This document shows positions 11,048-22,689 of a DNA stretch of 64,000 bases, piece after piece (within the stretch, counting starts at the first letter, position 1; each line of letters begins with the position of its first letter). The translations under genes and the position numbers were made by a program. The DNA comes from Lepus europaeus (Eukaryota > Chordata > Mammalia > Lagomorpha > Leporidae): positions 55,468,474 through 55,532,473 of the forward strand of contig NC_084843.1 in assembly GCF_033115175.1 (NCBI RefSeq), written 5' to 3'. The notes under the pieces are model-generated. The model was not told the DNA's origin, did not search any database, and saw only the letters and a list, made by a program, of their open reading frames with translations.

Positions 11048-12370
11048 GGCATCTTGAGCCTTCTCCTTGCACAGATCTCTTGTCCTGCACCATGGAGGGG
11101 CATGCATACCACAGGCCTTTCCTGCCAGCACCTGGACCAGAGAGAGAACACTATAAATTACTAAACAGGAGAACAAGGGAGCGAGAAAGCCCTCCCCATC
11201 CTTCAAAGGTTCCCACTGAAAACCAAGTTCAGTGCCACTACAAACAGGCAGAAGCTTTGGTGCTGCTCATTCCTTCCTCATTGCTCTTGTTATGTTTTGC
11301 CTCTAAGGATTTTTTTTTTCCTTTTCTCCCAATTCAACCAAATATAACAGTTTCTTTTTCTTCTCCATCTATGATATTGCAAATGTTCTCTTCTATGAGG
11401 CTTTATTTCAGATTGTTAGTACATCACATTGCTGGATAGAGATTACTCCCCTTTCAATAATTTTTTTATTTATGTTTGAAAGATATTTTATGTATATTTG
11501 TTTATTTAAGTGTTATTGTACAGTACTGGGTATCAACCATAAGTGGTCTTTGGAAATAGAGAAATTTGGAAATAGGGAAACTATAAAGAAAACACTTGCA
11601 ACTAATGGAATAAATACTTTATAATTTCGTAATTAGCTTAATAAATTACTGTGATAATTAGAAAACTCTGCTGGCAACAATTTCCTCTATCCATCTGGTC
11701 CTGATTACTGAATAAAGTAAATGGCCCATTGTTTGGAGAACTGGTTATGTGTATATTCTCATCACTTTGTATCCACCACGTTGGTGAAGAAGGGATCCCC
11801 TATCTCAAACAGTATTAGAGAACCAAACACATACAGCTATAACCTGGACAGATAAGACAGAGAGCAGTTTATTAGTCACATGTATACTGCAGGAGGAAGA
11901 CACCAAATACAATGCAAGGCCACATGGAAGGTGCAGTCAGGAGTAGACTCAATCAGCAGAGGCTGTAGAAGGCAGGATTTATTGTAGCGTGAGGGTGTGA
12001 GGGGCCCGTGTGTTAGCAGAGAGCTCATGTCCAATAAGTTGAGGAATGGGTAGAGTAGAGCTGGTGCAGCTGATAAGGGATTAGGCAGGGAGACTTTCTT
12101 ACTAGTGATCTAAAGACAACAAGGGAACTCACAACTTTGCCTTTGGAGTCTTCGGAGACTGCAAGATGTCAAACTAGCAGATGGAATTTCAAGTCTTATA
12201 GTATAGTTTGATCTGGGTCGTCAAAATCCAAGTCTGTTTCTGTCATTCCTTAATTCAATAACTATTTGTACCTCACTAATTACTTAAAGTCATATTCAGT
12301 CAGACATGGAATAGTGGCCTTAGAATCATTCTGAAGACAGTACTCTAACCAGAAAGCCAATCTCAAATGT
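11048..12370. other. Unassigned stretch
   Basis: No recognised gene. The 11.8-12.2 kb part, with AGCAGTTTATTAGTCACATG and a purine-rich interior, could be an old LTR, but I cannot define ends. A T-rich segment lies at 11455-11515. Confidence 0.4.
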
Positions 12371-12380
12371 TTTCTTTTTC

Positions 12381-12701
12381 GGGGCCGGCGCCATGGCTCA
12401 TTTGGTTAATCCTCCACCTGTGCGCTGGTATCCCATATGGGCGCCGGGTTCTAGTCCTGGTTGCTTCTCTTCCAGCCCAGCTCTCTGCTGTGGCCCGGGA
12501 AGGCAGTAGAGGACGGCCCAAATACTTGGGCCCTGCACCCGCGTGGGAGACCAGGAAGAAGCACCTGGGTCCTGGCTTCAGATCGGTGCAGCGTCAGCCG
12601 TAGCAGCCATTTGGGGGGTGAACCAATGGAAGGAAGACCTTTCCCTCTGTCTCTGTCACTGTCTAGCTCTATTTGTCAAATTAAAAAAAAAGTTAAAAAA
12701 A
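12381..12701 (+). mobile_element. C-repeat SINE
   Basis: Head GGGGCCGGCGCCATGGCTCA, GGGCGCCGGGTTCTAGTCC, tail ATTTGTCAAATTAAAAAA. The candidate TSD TTTCTTTTTC lies at 12371-12380 and 12702-12711. Confidence 0.9.
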
Positions 12702-12761
12702 TTTCTTTTTCTAAACTCTAGAAATTTATTCATCTTTCCTAGTCAAGATCATTAATTTGAG

Positions 12762-13086
12762 GGGCTGGCACTGTGGCGCAGTGGGCTAAGCTTCTGCCTG
12801 ATGCACCAGCATCCCATATGGGTGCTGGATTGGTTTGTGTCTCGGCTACTTCTCTTCTAATCCAGCTCTCAGCTTATGGCCTGGGAAAGCAGTGGAAGAT
12901 GGCCCAAGTGCTTGGGCCCCTGCACCCACATGGGAGACCCGGAAGAAGCTCCTGGCTCCTCTCTTTGGATTGGCCCAGCTCTGGCCATTGCAGCCATTTG
13001 TGGAGTGAACCAGTGGGTGAAGTCTCTCCCTCCCTCTGTCTGCAACATTACCTCTCAAATAAATACATACAGTGTTTTTTTAAAAA
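12762..13086 (+). mobile_element. C-repeat SINE, older type
   Basis: Head GGGCTGGCACTGTGGCGCAG, middle TGGCCTGGGAAAGCAGTGGA, tail CTCTCAAATAAATACATACA. The TSD AAGATCATTAATTTGAG (one mismatch) is at 12745-12761 and 13087-13103. It is the parent of the duplicate at 10878-11047. Confidence 0.92.
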
Positions 13087-13103
13087 AAGATCATTAACTT
13101 GAG

Positions 13104-13429
13104 AAACCATCATTATCTCATTACTTTAAGCATATAAACTATTTTACTACACAAAAGACAATATCTAACATAATCAGGTACCCTTCTACTTGACTTTGCA
13201 TATGATTAATTTCATTCTCAGGGTGTTTTCGATATATATCACACACAAACTATTAACTGTGTATCAATTTTGCATTGAGTTGCTTTCTCTTTTAATTATC
13301 TTTAGTATACACATGTTGGTCATTTCTGGTTTTCACTGCATTTCACATCTGAATTTTATGAGGCTTGAACTAACAGTACTAATATATTTATCACTTATAT
13401 CTACATTGAAAATCACCTTAAACTGAGGC
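13104..13429. other. Unassigned AT-rich stretch
   Basis: Nothing recognisable. Confidence 0.5.
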
Positions 13430-13745
13430 CAACAGAGCAGGCATTTAGAGTAGCAGTTAAGATAATGATTAGGACACCCACATCTCATATGAGAATACCT
13501 GGGTTCAACTCCTAACTCTGCTCTCCACTCTAGCTTCCTGCTCGTGTGCAACCTAAGAGACAGTAGGTTATGGCTCAAGTACTTGGGTCTCTGCCACCCA
13601 TAGGAGACCTGAACTGAGTTCTGGTTTCTGGCTTCTACCTGGCCCAGCCCCAGCTTTTGTGGGCATTTGGGGAGTGAACCAGCAAATGGAAGATTTCTTT
13701 ATCTTTCTCTCCTTTACAAATAAAATAAAAGTAAATAAAACTTTT
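13430..13745 (+). mobile_element. Ancient C-SINE-related copy
   Basis: Degenerate SINE with AGCAGTTAAGATAATGATTA, CACATCTCATATGAGAATAC, GGTTATGGCTCAAGTACTTG, GGGGAGTGAACCAGCAAATG and an A-rich AAATAAAATAAAAG tail. Confidence 0.75.
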
Positions 13746-14249
13746 CAAAAATCTGATAGATTAAGATAAATAATTTTAGGGTTAAAAATGCTTAACAGTG
13801 AAAGTTATAGTAGAAAATAAAATAGGTCACAATAGTGCTTAGGGTGGTATGGGATGCCTGTATATACTCTTGGAAAGTATACAAAGTATTAATACACTGC
13901 AGAGACACAGTATAGAAATTTGCATGATGAAGTCATGAATTTCCGAAATGTCCTCATAGGACAATGTAAACTAAACACTTAAGATGAAAGAAAGAAGTCT
14001 ACTTTAGGGATGATGATTCTTATGGGAGATGGCTTGCTGGATGCTCCTGTAGCAAAACATGAACAAATCTGGGTCAATCACACTTCTTGTAACATACTTA
14101 GGTATTTATCAGAGTGAGAGTCTTAACACAGCATGCAGGTATTTCAGAAGAACATCAAAGGCTTTTATCTTAAAATATGTATGAGTATGTCAGTAAAATT
14201 ATCAATCATTTTAGATCTAGAAATAGATATTTGTATTCCTTTTTACAAA
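13746..14249. other. Unassigned stretch
   Basis: Nothing recognisable; short frames only. Confidence 0.5.
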
Positions 14250-14577
14250 GTTTTTTTTTTTAATTATTTGAAAGGCAGGCTGACAAAGATAGATGGAGTG
14301 GATGCAGAGAGCAAGCTTCCATCTGTTGGCTGCACTTCCAATATGCTGCAACAGCTGGGGCTGGGGCAGGCCTAACACCAGAGACCAGAACTCCATCTGG
14401 GTCCTTCACACTGTGGCAGAGACCCAAATATTTGAGCCCTCATCTGCTGAATTCCTAGGTGCATTTTCAGGAAGCTGGATGGGAAGCAGAGTAGTCAAAG
14501 CTCAGAACAAAAGTCTGATAGGGGATGTGGCCATCATGGGCGGCCGAGTAACCCTGTGCACCACCATGCCTGCCCCT
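14250..14577 (-). mobile_element. Old C-SINE, minus strand
   Basis: T-run with AATTATTTGAAAGGCAGGC, CCATCTGTTGGCTGCACTTC, AGGTGCATTTTCAGGAAGCT and a degenerate head ending CCATGCCTGCCCC. Diverged; no clear TSD. Confidence 0.75.
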
Positions 14578-16067
14578 TGGGTTACTTTCTAGTGTGTAAT
14601 TAGACCTTTCATTATCGAAGAAAAACTGTGCAAAGATATATGTGGAGTATGTCCTGGTATAATGACAGAAACAACAGAGATTATCAACTTCTATACAACT
14701 ATTCAAACTTTGTTGAATTCAAATTTAAATTTTAAAAATATTATTTGGACCATTCAAACAGTGTATGATGGGTTCTGTCACAATATAGTGATCACCTCAG
14801 AAAAAGCAGAAAAATTTTTTACATTAATGGCCCTAAGTTTTCTTGTCTGTGCAGTGCTTTCCAGTTGATGGGACTAACCGAAAACCAAGACCAGTTGCTG
14901 TAAAATATATGTCTGTGTTCTACAAACCTCATAGATAATCATTGCTTTATTCTTAGTATACATGGAATGGAGAAAACATCTTTGAAGTTTAAGTTAGTAA
15001 ACCATATAAAAGAGTATCCATGAGTGGACTTCGACAAGTTAGTGGGAAAGTGGAAAATTATTTTAGTACCAAAATTTCAATTTTTCATTATCTATATTTT
15101 ACATATGGATTTGGCATGCCTAGCTTTGATTTGAAGGCAAATATGGTAATACTTAATGTCACTTCCCAATTGGCTTTGTATTTCCCTACTGTTTGGCCTA
15201 TAATATAATCTTTCAACTAGTAATATCATGTAATTTCAATCCAAAAAATATAATAAGTACTTCAGTGATTCCTTCTGTGGTTGATTGATATCTACTAGGT
15301 AATATAGCAACAACTATACTGTGTCTATTAAAATGGTACTGGTTTATGGCTTCATTGTACACAACACATTTAACTATAATTTGCCTGGGGATCATGATTT
15401 TAAATTGATGCTAATGAAATGCAAATGACAATTACAGGACATACACTATAGGTATTTTTCTCCTCAATTTTTCTTTGTCAGTATTTCAAGTAAAGAGTTC
15501 ACTGCAGATAATGAGACGTGCCAGAAATAGCTACCCATGCACAGCACTTCCAAACAGTAATGAAGGGCTCGCTTACTTCAAAATGACCAAGAGTTACATT
15601 CACTTTCAAGTAAGAAGGAAGCATAAAACTAAGCAAAAAGTTCTACTCTGAAAGAATTTTAATTGTCTTACACATACTAAAAGTTGCATCAAAGTTACTC
15701 AGTTAAATTCAGGGGATTTTTCAGCCTTTGGGAAAATCATGGCTTACCCAAATCCTGCCTTAAGTTTCCATTTTACCTAAGCTACATTTTTTTGTTTATG
15801 ACTCATTTCAAAAATTTTGCTGTGTACTAGATACCTGCCACATATTTTGTATGGACAATTTTATTTTAATTTTATAATGATTCCATAAGGTAGGGATAAA
15901 TGTCTCTTTTTTCCTGATTGGGAATAGGCATCAAAGATATTAATAGCAGATTATATAATAAGTAACAAATGTCTAATATGAAACTCAATCTTTATAAATT
16001 CAGAAGCTAAATCCATTACCATTGAGTTCTACTGGCTCTTTGTCATTGTGCCACTTTCATTACTGCA
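14578..16067. other. Unassigned stretch
   Basis: No gene or named repeat. Positions 15101-15160 are one copy of a local 61-bp duplication whose partner is at 16844-16904. Confidence 0.5.
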
Positions 16068-16140
16068 CATTTTTTTTAAATTCTATGATTTATTTATTTT
16101 TGAAAGGAACAGACAGAGATAGAAAATGGAGAGAACTAAC
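16068..16140 (-). mobile_element. Possible C-SINE tail fragment, minus strand
   Basis: A T-run followed by TTTATTTATTTTTGAAAGGA and AACAGACAGAGATAG resembles the reversed 3' end of an old C-SINE. Too short to be sure. Confidence 0.35.
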
Positions 16141-16397
16141 GGTTCAATATGAAAAAAAGCAATGGTGAATTCAGTATGATACAATCTTTTGATGGAACTT
16201 AAAGAAATATAACAAGGAAAAAGTAAGCCAAGCGTGTTGGGACTTTCTTCCTAAATCTGTGTGGTAAGATGTAGCATACACTTGTTTTTATTATGAATGC
16301 TTCGATTTGGGCTGCAGAGTAAGCATTTTGTAGTCATAAAACCAATCAGGCTTTGAACATGTTTAGTGACAGAAGCACCTCAAAAATATTTCCTGTT

Positions 16398-16815
16398 AAA
16401 TGAAGAGGCAACCAACAGAATGGGAAAAATATGTGCAAACTATGCAGCAGATGAAGGATTAATAACCAGAATCTACAAAGAGATCAAGAAACTCCACAAC
16501 AACAAAACAAACAACCCACTTAAGACATGGGCCAAGGACCTCAATAGACATTTTTCAAAAGGGGAAATCCAAATGGCCAACAGACACAGGAAAAAATGTT
16601 CAGGATCACTAGTAACCAGGGAAATCTAAATCAAAACCATAATGAGGTTTCACTTCACCTGGGTTAGAATGGTTCACATACAGAAATCTATCAATAACAG
16701 ATGCTGACGAAGATGTGGGGAAAAAGGGACACTAACCCACTATTGGTGGGAATGCAAACCGGTAAAGTCACTATGGAAGACAGTTTGGAAATTTATATTT
16801 ATTAAATAAAAGTTA
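16398..16815 (+). mobile_element. L1 mini-copy, 5'-truncated and internally deleted
   Basis: Starts inside the ORF2 C-terminal region (GAGGCAACCAACAGAATGGG) and keeps the AACAAACAACCCACTTAAGA and GGAATGCAAACCGG blocks. At 16785-16790 it jumps straight to the extreme L1 3' end (GGAAATTTATATTTATTAAA, AATAAAAGTTAAAA). It is flanked by a 16-bp TSD, AAAAATATTTCCTGTT, at 16382-16397 and 16816-16831. Most of the ORF2 end and nearly all the 3' UTR are missing. Confidence 0.88.
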
Positions 16816-16831
16816 AAAAATATTTCCTGTT

Positions 16832-19149
16832 GTAAAAATATATACATATGGATTTGGCATGCCTAGTTTTGATTTAAAGGTAAATATGGCAATACTTAAT
16901 ATCATATACATAGTTTGCATATTTTGTTGAAATTATAATAATGAAAAAGAATCATATTGTAATTGATATTACCAAAACAAAAATCTAAAATTTTCATTGA
17001 AATTATCTTAGAGTGATATTCTGTTTTTCTGTGAAATAAATTATGCTATCTTTCTGAAAGTCTTTGTTCACTTGATTTCCTCTTTAAAGGTTACAATTCC
17101 TACCCTCAAGTGAATATAGGATCCTTAAAAACTGCCTGGGAAATTAATGTGTATTATGAATAATTTTAATTACATTTCAGTTTTTTGCACCAAAATAAAC
17201 TATCTTTTGACTCTATTTTCCACCAAATATTTGAAGTGCTCTCAAATTTCTGCTGAGAGGTTTTCATTAACACAATAAGGCTATAAGAAAAAAATGAATG
17301 TTGTGATATCTTAGAGATCAAAGAGATGTGAGATGTAATGGTCTGATCCATCAGTGCCTTCTGTGACTTGGAGAGATCAAGGAAAATTGTCTGGGGACTA
17401 CTCCTTCGGAGCAATGATTGGCCCCTTCTCCAGTTTTCACATCCTCCAACTCAGTGCCAAGATTCGTATTTAAGACCGTCACCTTACTCCTCCTGCCTGG
17501 GCACTGTGTGGTCCCAGGATATCTTCCACCTATCTCTTCTACTTTGCTTTCAGGGCCTGCTTTCCCTCATCCTAGGCCCTTTCTCTTCTTCTCTAAGTGC
17601 CATCAAAGATGGCCATTCTGTTTCCCACTGTCCCAAAATCTAGCTCTAGATTTAAAATGGTTTTTATAAAGATACTAATGATAGTTTATTGCCTTCACAA
17701 CCAACAATCACATATAACATATGTAATTTTTTTAAATAAACACTTGAAATAATAAATACGCAGATTGTCTTTCTCTAGTAATTTAGGGATGTATCCATTT
17801 GGAAAAAAATAAGCATTGGGAACATGAAGCACAGATTGGAACTGGGTGATCACTTAGAGACAAAGATCTTTCTTTCTGGAAAGCAGATTAGACATTTACC
17901 TAAAATAATGTGAGGTTCTGGACTGTAGGTGACCTCATAGGCACCTAGTTAGTATTTTTTTTTAAATTTCCCACATTCATGGTGACTTTTGCTCCAGGAC
18001 GTCTGAAGGTACTATTGTGTCAATGACAGCTATAAGTAATTCTGAAATTTCTGATTTGGAAAGGTTTAGAATTTTTAACAAGTATAAAAATTCACAGAAA
18101 CTATTCATTATAGTAGTATATTAATATAAACTTGTAAAGTGTAATTTTATAATAATTTATTATAAATTATAATTATATTATAAGTTATTAATTCCTCTTC
18201 CATTATAAAATTTCAATTTTTCTTAAGTTCCATATTCATCCCTGCCTCAAAGCTTTTGCATCTGCTTTTTTTAATGTCAAATGCTTCTCATTTGATCTTT
18301 GCATGGTTAGTTCATCTTCTCAAAGATGCCTCTTCCAATCATCTGTCTAAAGGTTTTGGTACAGGGTATATATGGTGAGTGAAACTAAAGAGAAAGAGTT
18401 AACGGAGAAGACAAAGAAAAGTGGCATAGCAAAAGCCAAGAAGCTGACTGTGTTGATTGCCACTGTTGCAAATAGATTTAAAGCTGCTTTGACCCACCAC
18501 ATCCAAGAGAAGGGCCCATTCATTGAACTTGCCTTTGTCTTACAATTTTGGCTCATCTGTACATGGGCTCAACAAAGCTCAGCAGCATCAGAGGAAGTGC
18601 TTGGGAAGGTGAAGAGAAGTTTTGGCAGGTGGAAGAGGTGGCTGCTAATGCAATGAACAGGCTTGGGGCACTGTAGCTGCAGTAGTAGGGCAGATACAGG
18701 CCACAGGAAGCAGCTTACATAAATGTAGGCAAAGCACCTAATCAATCATTTTTCCATGATCAAAATTTTTTAAATTCCTTTAGCATTTTCTTATTTTTTT
18801 ACCATAAAAATCTACCTTTCCAACTCAAAAGTAACTTCTGTGAAAGCCTAAATGCCACTACCTTATTGCTTACTTTATGCTTATCATCTATAGTAATACT
18901 TGGCACATTAGCTGAAACATGAATGGATATAGAAAAGGCAAAAAATGCAGGTAGAAGTCCAAGGGAAATCTCTGACACAAGGTAATGCCATATCTGCATT
19001 GCTAAAATCGTAATCTAAATACCTAAGCCATACGAACAGCCTTCCACAGCTACTCAGCAGATTGTTTTTCCAATCCACCAAAATTCTTCAATGCTTCTGA
19101 CATTTCAAATCAGTCACTATAGAAAAAGACACAAGACTATAAGGATATT
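16832..19149. other. Unassigned AT-rich DNA
   Basis: Mostly unidentified. Positions 16844-16904 duplicate 15101-15160; 18120-18200 is nearly pure A/T. A 94-codon frame at 18372-18656 has a Lys/Glu-rich start but no motif I recognise. It could be a chance frame or a scrap of a processed pseudogene. Confidence 0.4.
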
Positions 19150-20160
19150 ATCTCTTTTACCCATTGTTCAGCTTTGTTGATGTGTGATTAACAGAATTTG
19201 TATAGATTTAAGATATACTATGTGATAGTTCAATATATGTCTACTTTGTAAAATGGTTACCATATCAATCTAATTAACATATCCGTCCATGTTACATAGT
19301 TACCTTGTGTGTGTGTGTGTGTGTGTTGAGAACACAGAGTTCTACTATCTTAGGAAATTCAAAGCATACATCATTGTATATCATTGTTAACTATAATCAC
19401 CATACTGTACATTAGGCTTCTGGTACTTATCTTAAAACTGAAGCTTTGTACCACTTAATCAATATCTCCCTTTTTCCAATAGACTCACAGCTACCAAGAA
19501 CTACCATTCTACTCTCTGTTACTACATTTGGACATTTTTATGAAGTCACATGTTGTTTTTATTTTCCTATATCTGTCTTATTTCACTTAGGCTAATGTTC
19601 TTAAGGTTCATCCATGTTTTTGTAGACAGCATATCTTTCTTTTGTTTGTGGCTAAATAATAATCCACTGTATGTATGCATGCATTATATGCTATCTTATA
19701 TATATATAATTTTTACTCATTCATCTGTCAATAGATATGTGTCTTCCTTATCTTGGCAAATTTAATGCTGCCATGAACACACAAGTGCAGGTATCGCTTC
19801 AATACACTGATGTCATCACCAAGAAGTGGAATAGTTAGACCATGTGGTTGTTCTAATTTTAACAGGTTGGTGAGTCTCCATACTGTTTTTCATAGTGGCT
19901 GTGCCAGTTTACATTCCCACTGACATCACACAAGCAGTCCCTTCTCCCTGCATCCCAGTCTACACTCATTATCTTTGGACTTGTTGATTGGAGCCATCCT
20001 AAGAGACGTGAGATGGTATCTCATGGGTGTTTTGATTTACTTTTCCCTGATGATTAGTGACATGCAGTCTTTTATTTTTATAAATAACCTCATAGCTTAT
20101 TTATATATCTTCTTTGGAAAATGTCTTTTTAGAACCTTTATTCTTTTTTAAATCTGTTTA
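19150..20160 (-). mobile_element. Old mammalian L1 3' half, minus strand
   Basis: In reverse it carries the L1 3' UTR and ORF2 C-terminal region: ACCATTCTACTCTCTG, TTCATCCATGTTTTTGTAGA, AATAATCCACTGTATG, CATAGTGGCTGTGCCAGTTT and AGATGGTATCTCATGGGTGT. These are classic reversed mammalian-wide L1 landmarks. A (GT)n sits at 19305-19326. No open frame remains. Confidence 0.85.
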
Positions 20161-21189
20161 AACTTTTTATTCGTCCTGAAGGTTACAACTCAATTACACT
20201 TCCTCTGTAAAGGCCACCTCATTAACTAACATTATCCAGTCACTCCTTTGTGTTTCTACAACATATTTATCTCCATCACTGTACTTTTCTTATTCTGCCT
20301 TGTATACAAGGACCCATGGTCATACCACCTAAAACTCTGAAGGAAGGTGGGTGATAAGCAACAGTTGTTTATCTTTGTACCTCACTTTCATATGCTTAGT
20401 GATGCAAACCTTCAGTAAATGCCAATTTCTAAAGCGATTTAAATCTAGATATTTGGAGGAAATTCCTATACCCATGCAAAGAGAGCGACAGAGTGTGCAT
20501 ATCCATAAGTTACAAACCATCACCGAGTGACTGGAGTTTCCAGAGTAAATGATCTATCAATTTCTACTTCTATTGAGCACAACTCATTTCCATTCTTTCC
20601 CTGCCCTCAGACCCTAGTGTTTATATTTCAAAGTATACTAAATGCCACAACCTCAGGATAGGTTTGTGTTTTCTCTATCTGAAAGCTTTAATAGACATCG
20701 TCAAGAATAATGTCAGTAGAATGCCATTTCTCCCATTGGAACTGAGATATTTTCTGTGGGCATGTGGGTAAATAGCAAGTGCTGTCTTGTGGTCTTTTTA
20801 TTTTATAGAATTTAGGTAGTTGTTTATCCCAGTTTTAACTAACACAATTTGCAACTTGTGGTTTATTTAGTAGTGAGCTATTTCATTAGAAGGAAACTAA
20901 ACATTGGATATTCAGATTGGGGGCATTCTAATGGAGTCAATCTTTGTGGCTGCTTTTTCAATAATGATTATTAGACTTGCTCGAGTTTCCTCCAGCACCT
21001 CTGTCTAGTATCCTCAAACATAAATATCTATTAATATTGTTTGAAAAGTTGAGTTTTCTTATTGTGTTTAGAAAGTGTTTGAAATGTTCTAACACCAACA
21101 AAAATTAATGTTATACAGCAATACAAGCATACAAGGGATATTACCACTTGTCTTCTTCCACAGCTACTCTTTCATCCTCCTTTCAACTC
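20161..21189. other. Unassigned stretch
   Basis: No gene recognised. The first 150 bases, rich in short pyrimidine runs, could be an old L2 or MIR scrap, but this is a guess. Confidence 0.4.
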
Positions 21190-21499
21190 TTTTTTTTTTA
21201 AACAGGCAGAGTGGATAGTGAGAGAGAGAGACAGAGAGAAAGGTCTTCCTTTGCTGTTGGTTCACCCTCCAATGGCCGCCACGGTAATCCGATGGCAGGA
21301 GCCAGGTGCTTCTCCTGGTCTCCCATGGGGTGCAGGGCCCAAGCACTTGGGCCATCCTGCACTGCACTCCCTGGCCATAGCAGAGAGCTGGCCTAGAAGA
21401 GGGGCAACCAGGACAGAATCCGGCGCCCCGACCGGGACTAGAACCTGGTGTGCTGGCGCCACAGGCGGAGGATTAGCCTAGTGAGCCGTGGTGCCAGCC
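21190..21499 (-). mobile_element. C-repeat SINE, young type with internal gap, minus strand
   Basis: T-run and AAACAGGCAGAGTGGATAG tail at the left, GGGACTAGAACCTGG, and the GTGAGCCGTGGTGCCAGCC head at the right. Compared with 6864-7202 it lacks about 30 bases after AATGGCCGCCACGG. Possible short TSD CAACTC on both sides. Confidence 0.9.
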
Positions 21500-22364
21500 C
21501 AACTCATCTTAAATTTAAGTTCTTTCCCTTAAAATTCTGATTTGATTAAGCATTCATATATGAACTGTTAGCAAGTAGATGGTAAAGAAGAAAAGCTGTG
21601 ATTCCAAAAGATACTAAATAAAAATTGAAGAGACATGATTTATCCATCCAACATAAAGAAAGCTGACAAAAACTTCACTACAACATCTTGATTTTGCTTT
21701 ACTTACAAAGCAGAGAGTCATAAATTACAAATTTTCAAAGCTCCTTTCCTCCCACACCCAGTAACACAAAAAGAATCATGAAAGGATGAATGGAGTGATA
21801 CAAAGCCATGGCGAAAGTCAAAGAACAAAATTCAACATAAATAATCGAGGCAAATTATCCTCAGGGTAAACAAAGGGCCACAAAACAGAAGAAAAATAAG
21901 AAAAATTAGGTAAAAGAAATGTGTCAGCATATGAGAAGACTTTGAAACCAAAAATTAAAAGATTAAGCAAATAAATGAACAGAATATGGGGAAAATAAAA
22001 ATAGAATCAGTTAACTACAAGAAGGAAATGGGGAAAGGACAAATTATCTAAAAAATTAATAAACTGAAGATTCCCAAAGGAGATCCGACACAATTAAAAA
22101 TTTAGTAAGGGACATTGAGGAAAGTCACAAAACAACAAAGAAAAAAAATTTTAAGAAAGACTCACAAATGGATAATGAAAACAGAAAGCAGGAAAGGAAA
22201 GGATATTTTTTATTTTACTGGAGTTACTGAAGAAGAAAAACAGTAAGAAAAAATGAGTTCCTGTGACTTTAACCCTCCTCAAATTTCAGAATTACTAAAA
22301 TATTGAAAAGTCCCTGAGGTACTTGGAAAAATTGGAAGTGGAGCTGGGGTTAGCATCTCCCTGC
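21500..22364. other. A-rich, purine-biased stretch, possibly decayed LINE
   Basis: Strongly A-rich on the plus strand with AGAATATGGGGAAAATAAAA and GATTCCCAAAGGAGATCCGA. The composition suits a very old L1 or HAL1 ORF1 region, but I cannot align it by eye. Confidence 0.3.
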
Positions 22365-22500
22365 TAATGTGTAATCTGGGAGGCAGCAAGTGATAGCTCA
22401 AGTGGTTGGGTCCTTGCTACTCATGTAGGAGACTTTGAATGAGTACCTCGCTCTGGGTTTCAGCCTGGCCCACCTTTGCCTTCTGCAGGGTGGTAACACC
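22365..22500 (+). mobile_element. Old C-SINE fragment
   Basis: Contains GGGAGGCAGCAAGTGATAGC, TCAAGTGGTTGGGTCCTTGC and GGGTTTCAGCCTGGCCCACC, in the order of the older lagomorph SINE. The 5' and 3' ends are decayed. Confidence 0.6.
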
Positions 22501-22689
22501 CTCTCTGTAAAAGGCTTTTGGTAAGTAAGGAGTTCTAGGATTAGTATGAAAGAATAATAGATAGGAAAAATAAGATAAGGAAAAGAAAAAAAAATGAAAA
22601 ACAAAACAAAACAAAAACCCACAAATACAAAAACAAAAAAGCTGTTGCTCAACAGTCCAGAGAAAGGCTGTTCAAAGTCATTGCTTCTC

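Noticed and set aside
18372-18656. 94-codon Lys/Glu-rich frame that looked like a small basic protein or processed pseudogene
   Set aside because: No family recognised, no poly-A tail or TSD seen, and overlapping frames on the other strand are as long.
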